Positions 42,733 to 51,346 of a DNA stretch of 64,000 nt are shown here, one piece after another. The position numbers and the translations under genes are program-made. The notes under the pieces were generated by a model. That model made no database searches. It was not told the origin of the DNA and saw only the letters and a list, made by a program, of their open reading frames with translations. The DNA comes from an uncultured Woeseiaceae bacterium (GTDB taxonomy: Bacteria; Pseudomonadota; Gammaproteobacteria; Steroidobacterales; Woeseiaceae), in the NCBI GenBank assembly GCA_947258565.1, contig CAMYJB010000008.1, positions 124,001 to 188,000 of the forward strand, in the 5' to 3' direction. Each line of letters starts with the position of its first letter. Position 1 is the stretch's first letter.

Positions 42733-43743
42733 TCAGCCCAGCCTGCGAATCCCTATCGTGTCGCGAATCTCGGCGAGAAACGGTGCCGAGCGCGCCCGGG
42801 CTTTGTCGGCGCCCCTCTGCAGCTCCGCCTCCACGATTCCCGGGTTGGCGATGAGCCGTTCGTACTCCTCGCGAGCCGGTTTGAGGTGTTCGTTGATATA
42901 GTCGAACAGCACCTGCTTCATCTCGCCCCACGCAATGCCTTCGGCATAGCGTTTTTCGATGGCACTGCTTTCTTCCTCGGTCGCAAACGCCTTGTAGATA
43001 TCGAACAGCGTACTGTCGTCGGGATCCTTCGGCTCGCCCGGCTCGAGGCTGTCGGTCTTGATCTTCATGATCAGCTTGCGCAGCCGCTTCTCGTTGGCGA
43101 ACAGCGGAATCGTGTTGTTGTAGCTTTTCGACATCTTGCGGCCGTCGAGGCCCTTCAGAACGGCGGTGTGCTCGCCGATCACGGGTTCCGGGAGCACGAA
43201 GGTCTCGCCGTAATGATGATTGAATCGCTGTGCAATATCGCGTGCCATCTCGACATGCTGTTTCTGGTCACGCCCCACGGGCACCTTCGTGGATTTGAAC
43301 ATGAGGATGTCGGCCGCCATCAGGACCGGGTAACTGTACAGCGCCATCATGACGCCCTTGTCGGGGTCCGCGTTGCCGCGCTCTTCGTTGGCCTGCACTG
43401 CCGCCTTGTACGAGTGCGCCCGGTTCATGAGCCCTTTTGCGGTCATCCCGGTCAGTATCCATGTGAGCTCCGGGATTTCCGGGATATCGGACTGGCGATA
43501 GAAGAACGCCCGATCGGTGTCCAGACCCAGCGCCATCCAGGAAGCAGCAATCTCCAGCGTCGACTGCGCAATCTTGTCCGGATCCTCGTTCTTGGCCAGC
43601 GAATGATAGTCGGCCAGGAAGTAGAAATGCTCCGTGGACGGGTCCCTGCTCGCCGCGATACCCGGTCGAATAGCGCCGACATAGTTGCCGACGTGGGGTG
43701 TGCCGGTCGTCGTAATGCCGGTCAGGTAGATATCCTGGGTCAT
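42733..43743 (-). CDS. trpS: Tryptophanyl-tRNA synthetase
   Basis: This class Ic synthetase charges tRNA-Trp. The 336-residue protein carries the HIGH-like TPHVGN at residues 15-20 (TGITTTGTPHVGNYVGAI), the tRNA/ATP region GRDQKQHVEMARDIAQRF, and KMSKS in LDGRKMSKSYNN. Length is normal for a bacterial TrpRS. It starts 6 nt after the ggt stop, so ggt, trpS and DUF2784 are probably read together. Confidence 0.96.
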   Translation of the reverse strand: MTQDIYLTGITTTGTPHVGNYVGAIRPGIAASRDPSTEHFYFLADYHSLAKNEDPDKIAQSTLEIAASWMALGLDTDRAFFYRQSDIPEIPELTWILTGMTAKGLMNRAHSYKAAVQANEERGNADPDKGVMMALYSYPVLMAADILMFKSTKVPVGRDQKQHVEMARDIAQRFNHHYGETFVLPEPVIGEHTAVLKGLDGRKMSKSYNNTIPLFANEKRLRKLIMKIKTDSLEPGEPKDPDDSTLFDIYKAFATEEESSAIEKRYAEGIAWGEMKQVLFDYINEHLKPAREEYERLIANPGIVEAELQRGADKARARSAPFLAEIRDTIGIRRLG

Positions 43744-43749
43744 GCGCTT

Positions 43750-45465
43750 TTAATACCCGGCTGCCTGGCCGTCCTTCCTGACTTCCGAGGCGCCATAGTA
43801 CACGCCCTGCTCGTGGTCTCGCAGGATCGCCTGGTAACCGCCGAAGCTGCCATCGCTGTCTCCAAGGGTATGGCCGAGTTCTTCGAGCGCCCGCCGGGTT
43901 GCCTCGCTGAACCCGTCCTCGAGGAACACGGTGCCGCCGTCCGTCATGACCTCGCCCGTCGGCTGTGACGAGCCACCGTGCCGGACCCTCGCGGCGTCGC
44001 CGGCCTCCTGCAAATTCATACCGAAGTCGAGCATGTTCACGATAATCTGCACGTGGCCCTGGGGCTGCATCGACCCTCCCATGACGCCGAAGCTCATCAG
44101 CGGCTCACCGTCTTTCATGATGAACGCAGGAATAATCGTGTGAAACGGACGCTTTCCGGGCTGCAGCGCGTTCGCATGGTCCGGATCCAGGCTGAACAGC
44201 TCGGCGCGATCCTGCAGCATGAAGCCGAGGTCGCCGGGGATCATGCCGGATCCCATGCCGCGGAAATTACTCTGGATCAGGGACACCATGTTGCCCGCTT
44301 TGTCCGCGACGGTGAGGTAGATGGTATCGCCGTCCTCGAGCTTTGCGTCACCCGCCGGCAGGCTTTGTGACGCCGTCGTCATGGAGATCAGCTCGCGGCG
44401 CCGGGCCGCATAGTCCTTCGAAATCAGCCGGTCGACGGGAACGTCGGCGAAATCCATGTCAGCGTAATACCTTGCCCGATCCTCGTAGGCGAGTTTCTTC
44501 GCTTCGACGAGAACGTGGATATACTCCGCGCTGCCGAAGCCCATCGCACGGATATCGTAGGCCTCGAGGATATTCAGTATCTGCAGCGCCGCGATTCCCT
44601 GGCCGCTCGGCGGCAGCTCGTAGACGTCCCAGCCGCGGTAATTCGTCGACACGGGCGTAACCCACTCCGAACGGTGATTCGCGAGGTCCTCGTAACGCAG
44701 CAGCCCGCCCTGTTCAGCCATGAACGCATCAATGATTGTTGCGATCTCGCCCTTGTAGAACACGTCGCGACCACCCTCGGCAATCATCTCGTACGTCCTT
44801 GCGAGCCGAGGGTTCCTGAAGATTTCACCTTTTTCCGGGGTGTCCCCGTCCGGCATGTAGGTTTCTGCAAAACCCGGATACTCGGCGACATAGCGCTTGT
44901 TGCGTCCCATGTAATAGGCGATCACTTCCGACACCGGGAAGCCCTTTTTCGCATACTCGATTGCCGGCGCGAGTATCTCGCTCATCGGCAGGCGCCCGTA
45001 GCGACCGTGAAGCTCGTACCAGCCGTCGACCGCGCTCGGCACGCTCACCGGCAATGGCCCCAGCGGCGGAATCGATTCGATGCCGTTCTCCCGGAAGTAC
45101 TCGATCGTCATGGCGGCCGGTGCCCTGCCCGAGGCATTGAGCCCGGTCAGCTCCCGGGCCTCCGCATCCCAAACGATCGCGAACAGGTCGCCGCCTATCC
45201 CGCAGCCGGTGGGCTCCATCAGCCCGAGCGCAGCGTTTGCAGCAATGGCGGCATCCACGGCCGTCCCGCCCGCCTTGAGAATATCCAGCGCGATCTGGGT
45301 CGCAAGCGGCTGGCTCGTCGCCGCCATGCCGTGCGGCGCGATAACTTCGGACCGGGATGCATGCGGCAATCCCGTGACGCGATCATAAGCAGCGAAACTG
45401 TCGGCCATGACCGTACTTCCCGACATCAAAAACACGATTCCTCCCAGCGCATACAACCGCCTCAT
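43750..45465 (-). CDS. ggt: Gamma-glutamyltransferase
   Basis: GGT hydrolyses glutathione and gamma-glutamyl compounds in the periplasm after self-cleavage into two subunits. The ATG at 45465 has GGAG 6 nt upstream and opens a signal peptide (RRLYALGGIVFLMSGSTVMA). The predicted autocleavage threonine is T381 in LEDGDTIYLTVADKAGN. The oxyanion/gamma-glutamyl region PLMSFGVMGGSMQPQGH is present. The length of 571 fits the uncleaved precursor. It is divergent from pepQ. Confidence 0.93.
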   Translation of the reverse strand: MRRLYALGGIVFLMSGSTVMADSFAAYDRVTGLPHASRSEVIAPHGMAATSQPLATQIALDILKAGGTAVDAAIAANAALGLMEPTGCGIGGDLFAIVWDAEARELTGLNASGRAPAAMTIEYFRENGIESIPPLGPLPVSVPSAVDGWYELHGRYGRLPMSEILAPAIEYAKKGFPVSEVIAYYMGRNKRYVAEYPGFAETYMPDGDTPEKGEIFRNPRLARTYEMIAEGGRDVFYKGEIATIIDAFMAEQGGLLRYEDLANHRSEWVTPVSTNYRGWDVYELPPSGQGIAALQILNILEAYDIRAMGFGSAEYIHVLVEAKKLAYEDRARYYADMDFADVPVDRLISKDYAARRRELISMTTASQSLPAGDAKLEDGDTIYLTVADKAGNMVSLIQSNFRGMGSGMIPGDLGFMLQDRAELFSLDPDHANALQPGKRPFHTIIPAFIMKDGEPLMSFGVMGGSMQPQGHVQIIVNMLDFGMNLQEAGDAARVRHGGSSQPTGEVMTDGGTVFLEDGFSEATRRALEELGHTLGDSDGSFGGYQAILRDHEQGVYYGASEVRKDGQAAGY

Positions 45466-45550
45466 CGGGCACTCCGCAACAGACACAAGGCCAACAATAA
45501 TGCCTAGTTTGGGGGTCGATTAAAACTCGTACAGGCAAGCGGCTGCCGGT

Positions 45551-46915
45551 ATGATTCGGACGATGAATCTGGACTTCAGTGACAGGAACCCTGAACTCGG
45601 GGCGCTGTACGGGGCACATGTCGAGGAGATATGCCGGCGCCACGATCATGCGCTCGAGCGCGCCGGCGCATCGCATGCCGTGATTTTCTCGGGCGCCCCG
45701 AAATACGCGTTTCTCGACGACAATACGTATCCGTTCAGAGCCAATCCTCACTTCGTGGGCTGGGCGCCGCTGATCCGGTTGCCGCTGTCCTACATCGTGT
45801 ATACGCCGGGCGAGATACCGCGGCTCGTCTATTACCAGCCGCACGACTACTGGCACCCCGTACCCGGCAGCCCGGACGGCTACTGGACGTCACATTTCGA
45901 CATCCGAATCGTGCACGAAGTCGAGGAGGTCGCCAGCCACCTGCCTGAGAGCCGCGAAAAATGCATCCTCATCGGCGAAGTCGATGACGATTACCACGCA
46001 TTCGGTATCGACCGCATTAACCCCACGACGGCCGTCAATATCCTCCACTACGCGCGGGGTTCGTCGAAGACCGGCTACGAACTGGGCTGCATGCGCCTTG
46101 CGGCACGGCGCGGCGCGCTTGGCCACATCGCGGCTGCAGCCGCGTTCAGCGAGGGATTGCCGGAGTTCGCCATACACCAGGCTTACTGTGAAGCGACCAG
46201 TCATGCCGACAGCGAATTACCGTACAGCAACATCATCGCCCTCAACGAAAACGGTGCCATCCTGCATTACACGGACCTCGAGCGCGAGCCGCCTGCCGAT
46301 CTGCGATCGTTCCTGATCGATGCCGGTGGGCAGGTTCACGGCTATGCCTCCGATATCACGCGTACCTACAGCAACGGTGATGAACGCTTCTCGGACCTCA
46401 TCGCGCAGATGGAGACGCTGCAGCAGGACGTCGTAAGCCGGGTCAGGGCCGGCGTCGACTACCGGGACCTGCATCTCCACACGCACCGGCTGATCGCAGG
46501 TGTCCTGATCGATTCCGGGCTCGCTTCCGGCGGTGCCGACGCCTTGCTTTCGGAGGGCGTGACCAGTGCGTTCATGCCACACGGTATCGGCCACCTGCTG
46601 GGGATACAGGTCCACGACGTAGCGGGCTTCATGGAAAACGAAAGCGGCGCGACGATAGATCCACCGAGCGGCCACCCGTATCTGCGTCTTACCCGCGTTC
46701 TGGAGGAAGGCATGGTCCTGACGATCGAGCCGGGGCTCTATATCATCGACCTGCTCCTCGATGATCTGCGCGGCTCGCCCGCAGAATCCCTCGTCAACTG
46801 GAGCGCCGTTGATGCGCTTCGTCCCTTCGGGGGTATTCGCATCGAGGACAACGTGCGGGTGCGCGCCAGCGGCTGCGAGAACCTCACCAGGGACGCGTTC
46901 GCCGAACTGCAATAA
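45551..46915 (+). CDS. pepQ: Xaa-Pro dipeptidase PepQ
   Basis: PepQ cleaves X-Pro dipeptides and is a dimetal M24 enzyme. The 454-residue protein has an N-terminal creatinase-like domain (FSGAPKYAFLDDNTYPFRANPHF). Metal ligands are in LIDAGGQVHGYASDITRTY (two Asp), HGIGHLLGIQVHD (His), EEGMVLTIEPGLY (Glu) and GGIRIEDNV (Glu). An alternative ATG at 45563 is possible. With the S9 peptidase and GGT it suggests active peptide scavenging. Confidence 0.94.
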   Translation: MIRTMNLDFSDRNPELGALYGAHVEEICRRHDHALERAGASHAVIFSGAPKYAFLDDNTYPFRANPHFVGWAPLIRLPLSYIVYTPGEIPRLVYYQPHDYWHPVPGSPDGYWTSHFDIRIVHEVEEVASHLPESREKCILIGEVDDDYHAFGIDRINPTTAVNILHYARGSSKTGYELGCMRLAARRGALGHIAAAAAFSEGLPEFAIHQAYCEATSHADSELPYSNIIALNENGAILHYTDLEREPPADLRSFLIDAGGQVHGYASDITRTYSNGDERFSDLIAQMETLQQDVVSRVRAGVDYRDLHLHTHRLIAGVLIDSGLASGGADALLSEGVTSAFMPHGIGHLLGIQVHDVAGFMENESGATIDPPSGHPYLRLTRVLEEGMVLTIEPGLYIIDLLLDDLRGSPAESLVNWSAVDALRPFGGIRIEDNVRVRASGCENLTRDAFAELQ

Positions 46916-47129
46916 CCAGCGCCATTACCCTGTAATACGGCTGCCGCACTATTTCGCGCCACGCCCGAAATGCGTGCGCGACGGCTGTACCCCCGCGCCA
47001 TCCTGGTGCAGGCGACGGGACCAGTAGCGATACACTTTTGTTATTATCTTAATGATTACAACCAGTTAGGTGTTCTTCGCGGCCCCGCCCCTTACCCCGG
47101 GGCTGGTACGCTTCCTGCAACAGATTGCC

Positions 47130-48020
47130 ATGACTCCGATCAATCGAAACATTTCGCTGCGCGGACTGCGGACTTTCTGTCTCGCGGCGGAGCATACGAG
47201 CTTCCGTGACGCCGCAGACAAGCTGTTCATCACTGCGTCGGCCGTCAGCCATCAGATAAAGAACCTCGAAGAGGAGTTGGGCCAGAAACTGTTCGAGCGG
47301 ACGAGTCGTTCATTGACCCTGACGGAAGCAGGGCGCTCACTCCTGCATGACATCAAACCCTTGATCACACGCCTCGACGAGGTTGCTGCCCGGCATCGCG
47401 TATCCGCGACCCGCAGTACATTGAGCATCTCGGTCCAGCCTTTTTTTGCCAGCGAGGTGTTTATTCCCAGGCTGCCGGAGTTCACGCGCGATCACCCGGA
47501 CATCGACATCAAGGTCGACACGAGTGATGAATCGGCCGAGAAACATCCTGCAACAGCGGACGTCTCTATCCGTGTCTTCAGGTCGCCGCCGGAAGGCCTG
47601 AGTTCCGACAGGTTGTTTCCCCTGCGCCTGATACCCGCAGCATCCCCGGACCTGCGCAAGAAGATCGAGATCAACAGGGCATCGATTGCCTTCGACGTGC
47701 CGCTGCTCGTTCACGACAACCGGCCCAAGGCATGGCGGCAGTGGCAACAATCGTCGGGCATACAGATACCACAGGACGCGAGCATCATTCGGCTCGACTC
47801 GATGATCGCCATAGCGCGGGCCGCCGAGCGTGGCCTGGGCGTGGCGCTCGTGCCGGTCCAGCTGAGCGATGCCTGGTTCGAATCCGGCAGCCTCGTGCCG
47901 CTCTCCGATCACGAACTCGTGACCCGCGACGCATACTACTTCGTTTGCCGACCGGTGGATGCGAACAACGAAACGATTCAGACCCTGCGGTCCTGGGTGT
48001 TACAGAATTTCGATGGTTGA
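47130..48020 (+). CDS. LysR family transcriptional regulator (GcvA-like)
   Basis: From the ATG at 47130 the 296-residue protein has an N-terminal winged helix-turn-helix (LRGLRTFCLAAEHTSFRDAADKLFITASAVSHQIKNLEEELGQ). A substrate-binding domain of the GcvA/AmpR class follows (SISVQPFFASEVFIPRLPEF, DVSIRVFRSP). The C-terminal RGLGVALVPVQLSD is typical. The target is unknown; its neighbours are unrelated to glycine cleavage. A short AT-rich stretch around 47036-47060 upstream may hold its promoter. Confidence 0.9.
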   Translation: MTPINRNISLRGLRTFCLAAEHTSFRDAADKLFITASAVSHQIKNLEEELGQKLFERTSRSLTLTEAGRSLLHDIKPLITRLDEVAARHRVSATRSTLSISVQPFFASEVFIPRLPEFTRDHPDIDIKVDTSDESAEKHPATADVSIRVFRSPPEGLSSDRLFPLRLIPAASPDLRKKIEINRASIAFDVPLLVHDNRPKAWRQWQQSSGIQIPQDASIIRLDSMIAIARAAERGLGVALVPVQLSDAWFESGSLVPLSDHELVTRDAYYFVCRPVDANNETIQTLRSWVLQNFDG

Positions 48021-48022
48021 CG

Positions 48023-48157
48023 ATGAATTTTTTTCAATGCACGCGCGATTTTTTTTCGTTTGCGGCATTGCGTGACCGCCTCTACTGTTTGCGCGACGAA
48101 ACGGTTTGCGACCCTGACATCGCAGACAACTTGAGACGCTTGGAGGCAAAATCATGA
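48023..48157 (+). CDS. Possible 44-residue small protein
   Basis: An ATG three bases after the LysR stop opens a 44-codon frame beginning MNFFQCTRDFFSFAAL. It ends in TGA overlapping the ATG of the TPR gene (ATGA at 48154-48157), a coupling arrangement. The peptide has an aromatic N-terminal half, three cysteines and a charged C-terminal half (DIADNLRRLEAKS). No clear ribosome-binding site precedes it, and it has no known homologue that I recognise. It may instead be leader sequence of the TPR gene. Confidence 0.3.
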   Translation: MNFFQCTRDFFSFAALRDRLYCLRDETVCDPDIADNLRRLEAKS

Positions 48158-48696
48158 ACTGGAGAAACAAACACAATCCTATTGGCACCCTGTCGCGGTC
48201 GCTCGTTCTGGCGGCATCATTGGTCGCTTGTGCGCCCCTCGCGGCACAGGAGACCGACCCTTCTTACACGATGACGGTCATCATCGACGCCGCTCACGGC
48301 GGCAAGGTTGCCGCGGGAAAGTACGAGCGCGCGATCGAGAAAATTACGGCCAGCAAGAGCAATAGGGATCCCTACTCGAAGCAGACCAATCTCTGCGTCG
48401 CGTACACGAAGACGGGCGAACTCGACAAGGCCACTGAAGCCTGCGAAGCCGCGCTGGCGATGACCTTGGAAACACGGAGCCCCCGGCGCAGCTACATCGG
48501 GGCAGCACGGAGTGACAGGGCTGACCGCGTATACCTGGCGCTCGCGCTGTCGAACCTGGGCGTACTGCATGTAGCCAAAGGCAGCCCCGAGGTCGCTCGC
48601 AAGACTTTCCGGGAAGCGCTGGAACTGGAGACGGGCCTGTCGGCCCCGAAGGTCAATCTCGCGCGCCTCGCGAAAGACGAGCCGCCGAGCGCATGA
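48154..48696 (+). CDS. Secreted TPR-repeat protein
   Basis: The 180-residue product has a signal peptide (TLSRSLVLAASLVACAPLAAQ) and then TPR-like helices: NLCVAYTKTGELDKATEACEAALAM and LALSNLGVLHVAKGSPEVARKTFREALEL. TPRs mediate protein contacts; the partner is unknown. A TTGGAGG site precedes the ATG at 48154. It ends 53 nt before a strong terminator. The C of ACAPL might be a lipobox variant, but Ala-Ala-Gln cleavage by signal peptidase I is more likely. Confidence 0.75.
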   Translation: MNWRNKHNPIGTLSRSLVLAASLVACAPLAAQETDPSYTMTVIIDAAHGGKVAAGKYERAIEKITASKSNRDPYSKQTNLCVAYTKTGELDKATEACEAALAMTLETRSPRRSYIGAARSDRADRVYLALALSNLGVLHVAKGSPEVARKTFREALELETGLSAPKVNLARLAKDEPPSA

Positions 48697-48704
48697 GCAG
48701 CAAC

Positions 48705-48745
48705 GATCATCGATCCCCCTCGGACGGTATTGTCCGTCGATGATC
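48705..48745. repeat. Bulged inverted repeat downstream of the TPR gene
   Basis: gatcatcga (48705-48713) pairs with tcgatgatc (48737-48745), and cggac (48721-48725) pairs with gtccg (48732-48736), leaving a 7-nt one-sided bulge tccccct. It has no T-run, and lies just upstream of the terminator at 48750. It may stabilise the mRNA 3' end or be part of a small structured RNA. Confidence 0.5.
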
Positions 48746-48749
48746 ACCT

Positions 48750-48785
48750 GGCGGCCCGCAACTCCCCCGTGCGGGCCGCCCTTTT
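48750..48785 (+). terminator. Rho-independent terminator
   Basis: The stem ggcggcccgca (48750-48760) pairs with tgcgggccgcc (48770-48780) over a 9-nt loop, followed by cttttgtt. It terminates the TPR gene on the plus strand and lies between it and the convergent SDR gene. Confidence 0.88.
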
Positions 48786-48788
48786 GTT

Positions 48789-49628
48789 CTAGGCGTCCTT
48801 CCGTGACGCAGAAGCTCGCGATTTCGCCTTGAGTTCCTTTTTTACGCGGTTGCCCTTGCGCTCGAGCGCCGGGCGCAAAGCTCTCCCGAGCCACGGCATC
48901 AGGTAGCTGAGCGTCGTCAGCACGCCGCTGATCGCCGGCATTGCCAGCTCGCGCTGCTTGTTTCCGCAAAGGTCGAGGATTGCCTGGGCCACTTCTTCCG
49001 CAGAACTCATGGGCTGTGAAAACGTCAGGTCGGACGTTGTATCGATATCGGCAAGTATGAACTGGGTCGAAATAGGCCCGGGCGACACCACGGCGAGCTT
49101 GATACCGGAGTCGCGGATTTCCTCGTCCAGCGAAAATGTGAACGCCCGCAGGCCGAACTTGCTTGCCGAGTACGCGGCGCTTCCGGGGACGGGCGTGCGT
49201 CCCGCCAGCGACGCCACGTTGATGATCGCGCCGCCACCCGCTTCGCGGATATGCGGCAGCGCGAGCCGCGTCAGCATGATCGGTGCCTTGAGGTTTACGT
49301 CGATCGTGCGGCCGAGGTCTTCAGCGGATACGGCCTCGACGTAACCGCGCGCATGGAAGCCGGCATTGTTTACGAGCACGTCGATCCTGCCGAACTCGAA
49401 CTGGGTCTTCTTGAACAAATCGACGCAGCTATCGGCGTCGGATACATCCATCGGAAAGATCTCGACACGGCTCTTGTCGCGCAGTTCCGCGGCGACCGCC
49501 TCGAGGTTCTTGCGGTCGCGAGCCACCAGCATGAGATTGGCTCCCGCTTCGGCAAACAGCCGCGCGGCTGCCGCGCCGACTCCTTCGGAGCCACCTGTGA
49601 CGATGACGGTCTTGTCTTTGAGAATCAT
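48789..49628 (-). CDS. Short-chain dehydrogenase/reductase
   Basis: The 279-residue protein is a classical SDR with the cofactor motif TGGSEGVG at 11-18, NNAG at 87-90, catalytic S140, and Y153/K157 (YSASK). The R36/R38 region (LVARDRK) suggests NADP(H) preference. A C-terminal extension beyond the SDR fold contains a hydrophobic stretch (LTTLSYLMPWLGRAL) and a very basic tail (KGNRVKKELKAKSRASASRK), as in lipid-related membrane-associated SDRs such as 3-ketodihydrosphingosine reductase-like enzymes. The substrate is unknown. Confidence 0.88.
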   Translation of the reverse strand: MILKDKTVIVTGGSEGVGAAAARLFAEAGANLMLVARDRKNLEAVAAELRDKSRVEIFPMDVSDADSCVDLFKKTQFEFGRIDVLVNNAGFHARGYVEAVSAEDLGRTIDVNLKAPIMLTRLALPHIREAGGGAIINVASLAGRTPVPGSAAYSASKFGLRAFTFSLDEEIRDSGIKLAVVSPGPISTQFILADIDTTSDLTFSQPMSSAEEVAQAILDLCGNKQRELAMPAISGVLTTLSYLMPWLGRALRPALERKGNRVKKELKAKSRASASRKDA

Positions 49629-49657
49629 CGCGGCATCTTATGCGATGCCAGGGAGAT

Positions 49658-49903
49658 CTAAAAGCCGATGATGCGTTTCATCCTGCGCCAGAAGGACGAC
49701 TCCCAGCCTTCGACCTCGAGCTGCTCGGGATCGAGCTTCATGGCCGGCAGCGTGGTATCCGGGCAGATCTGCTCATTGGCGGCGACGTCCTCGGGCCGCA
49801 ACTCGAGCCCGCCTTTCCTGCTGTCTGCCCCATCGGTGAGCCCGTCGACCGCAAGACTCAGGTACGGCAGGACCTCGTCATCGACGATATCGTCCAGAAA
49901 CAC
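49658..49903 (-). CDS. Small hypothetical protein
   Basis: The 81-residue frame starts at GTG 49903 and reads (M/V)FLDDIVDDEVLPYLSLAVDG. It ends EVEGWESSFWRRMKRIIGF, with a basic amphipathic tail. The frame stays open upstream to about 50000 without any ATG, GTG or TTG before 49903, and no strong ribosome-binding site precedes it. The real start is therefore unclear, or the 5' end is degraded. I do not recognise a family. It lies 29 nt upstream of the SDR gene region on the opposite side of its start. Confidence 0.4.
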   Translation of the reverse strand: MFLDDIVDDEVLPYLSLAVDGLTDGADSRKGGLELRPEDVAANEQICPDTTLPAMKLDPEQLEVEGWESSFWRRMKRIIGF

Positions 49904-50260
49904 GGCATCCGGGTCGAAGGCTTCCTTCGACAGGATGACGCAATCATCAAATGACCTGTCCTTGCTGATCGTGATGTCCCCGGATCTGCAGAATCCTTAC
50001 TTTAGTGTGGCCGGAGATTATTGGCTGTGAGAAGGCTCACAGCTGGCGAAATTTCCGGTTTTTTTTAACATTTTCAGAGACTAATGGCCGAACAGATCCT
50101 GTATTCAACGATTATGTAAAGTTTTTTCAGGCCGATTCAGGACGCCCTGGCGGCCGCCGCTGGCGAGTGTAACGATTTGTCACGCGTGACAATTCCCGGG
50201 CGGCAGGGAGTAAACTGGGGCGTCTTGCTCAAAACGCGGTAGCAGCGGCTGGACAGCCCC
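49904..50260. other. 357-bp intergenic region upstream of the RND operon
   Basis: No plausible gene is seen here, apart from the open 5' extension of the small gene at 49658. It contains a hairpin gctgtgag-aagg-ctcacagc (50024-50043) with a T8 run a little further on, an AT-rich stretch (50060-50130), and a 16-bp perfect palindrome next to a candidate promoter at 50177-50216 facing the RND genes. Long open frames on the minus strand across this region are antisense to the RND adaptor. Confidence 0.5.
50177..50216 (+). promoter_or_regulatory. Candidate promoter with palindromic operator for the RND operon
   Basis: ttgtcacgcgtgacaa (50177-50192) is a perfect 16-bp palindrome. Its right half supplies a -35-like TGACAA (50187-50192), and 18 bp later TAAACT (50211-50216) is a reasonable -10. 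A dimeric repressor bound to the palindrome would cover the -35. It ends 44 bp before the adaptor start codon. No regulator gene is adjacent, so the protein that binds is unknown. Confidence 0.45.
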
Positions 50261-51340
50261 ATGAAGATGCGCAAGCTCATAATGACAACAATCATGATCG
50301 CGGGCCTGGCGCTGATCGTGGCCTGCGGTGACGAGCCGCAGAATCGCCCTGACGGCGGTTGGGGCAGTGCGCCGAAGGTCGTGACGCAACGTATCGAATT
50401 GCGGCCTCTCGTCGATGAAATCGAGGCACTCGGAACCGCGAAAGCCAACGAGTCCGTCGAGATCCGTCCGCGTATCTCGAGCCTCGTCACGCGTATCCTG
50501 TTCGAGGAAGGGCAATTCGTCGAGCAGGGCGATCTGCTGCTGGAACTCGAGAACAGTGAAATCGTCGCGGGTCTTGCTCTCGCCGAAGCCTCGCTGTCGG
50601 AGAGCCGCAGCCTCCATAATCGGAGCAGGGAACTCGAATCGACGCAGGCAATTTCGGCATCGAGCCTGGAAGCCCTGCACGCACAGGTCAAGGTGGATGA
50701 GGCAAACGTGGAAGCCGCTCGTGCCAAGCTGCGAAATACGCGGTTGCGCGCGCCCTTCTCCGGACGCATCGGCCTGCGGCGCGTCAGCCCGGGGAGCTTC
50801 GTCAATACGGACACGATTATCACGACGCTCGACGATGTGAGCGTCATCAAGCTCGATTTTTCGGTCCCGGAAACCTTCGTCAATGTCGTCAACGAAGACA
50901 TGAAGATCGTTGCGCACAGCCTCGTCTTTCCGGACCGGGAGTTCAGTGGCACCGTAGCGAGCATCGATACGCGCCTGGATCCGGTGTCGCGGGCGGTCGA
51001 GGTACGCGCCGTGATACCTAACGGTGACGGGCTCCTCAAGCCGGGCATGTTCATGACCGTCGACCTGCAGCGCGACCGTGGTGACGTGCTGCTGGCCCCG
51101 GAGCAGGCGATCGTGCCGGAAGGTAGCCGGCAATACGTGTTCGTCGTCAGCGAGGGGATTGCAGAGAAGCGGCGAGTGCAACTCGGCCGCAGGATTCCGG
51201 GATACGTGGTGGTGTCCGATGGCCTGGCCGTCGGCGAAACTGTCGTCACCGCGGGCACCCACAAAGTACGTGATGGCGCCCCGGTGGAGAGTTTCGACGC
51301 AAGCATCGCGGTAAGCGGCACGACGCCGGACGGTCGATAG
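50261..51340 (+). CDS. RND efflux periplasmic adaptor (membrane fusion protein), lipoprotein
   Basis: The 359-residue adaptor links an RND pump to an outer-membrane channel. The signal LIMTTIMIAGLALIVAC has a lipobox-like end with C22. The lipoyl-type halves are IRPRISSLVTRILFEEGQFVEQGDLLLELEN and LRNTRLRAPFSGRIGLRRVSPGSFV. The hairpin (SEIVAGLALAEASLSESRSLHNRS) is short, and the beta-barrel and membrane-proximal parts follow. Six bp separate it from the pump gene. No TolC-like gene is present, so the channel must be encoded elsewhere. Confidence 0.93.
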   Translation: MKMRKLIMTTIMIAGLALIVACGDEPQNRPDGGWGSAPKVVTQRIELRPLVDEIEALGTAKANESVEIRPRISSLVTRILFEEGQFVEQGDLLLELENSEIVAGLALAEASLSESRSLHNRSRELESTQAISASSLEALHAQVKVDEANVEAARAKLRNTRLRAPFSGRIGLRRVSPGSFVNTDTIITTLDDVSVIKLDFSVPETFVNVVNEDMKIVAHSLVFPDREFSGTVASIDTRLDPVSRAVEVRAVIPNGDGLLKPGMFMTVDLQRDRGDVLLAPEQAIVPEGSRQYVFVVSEGIAEKRRVQLGRRIPGYVVVSDGLAVGETVVTAGTHKVRDGAPVESFDASIAVSGTTPDGR

Positions 51341-51346
51341 CGCCCC

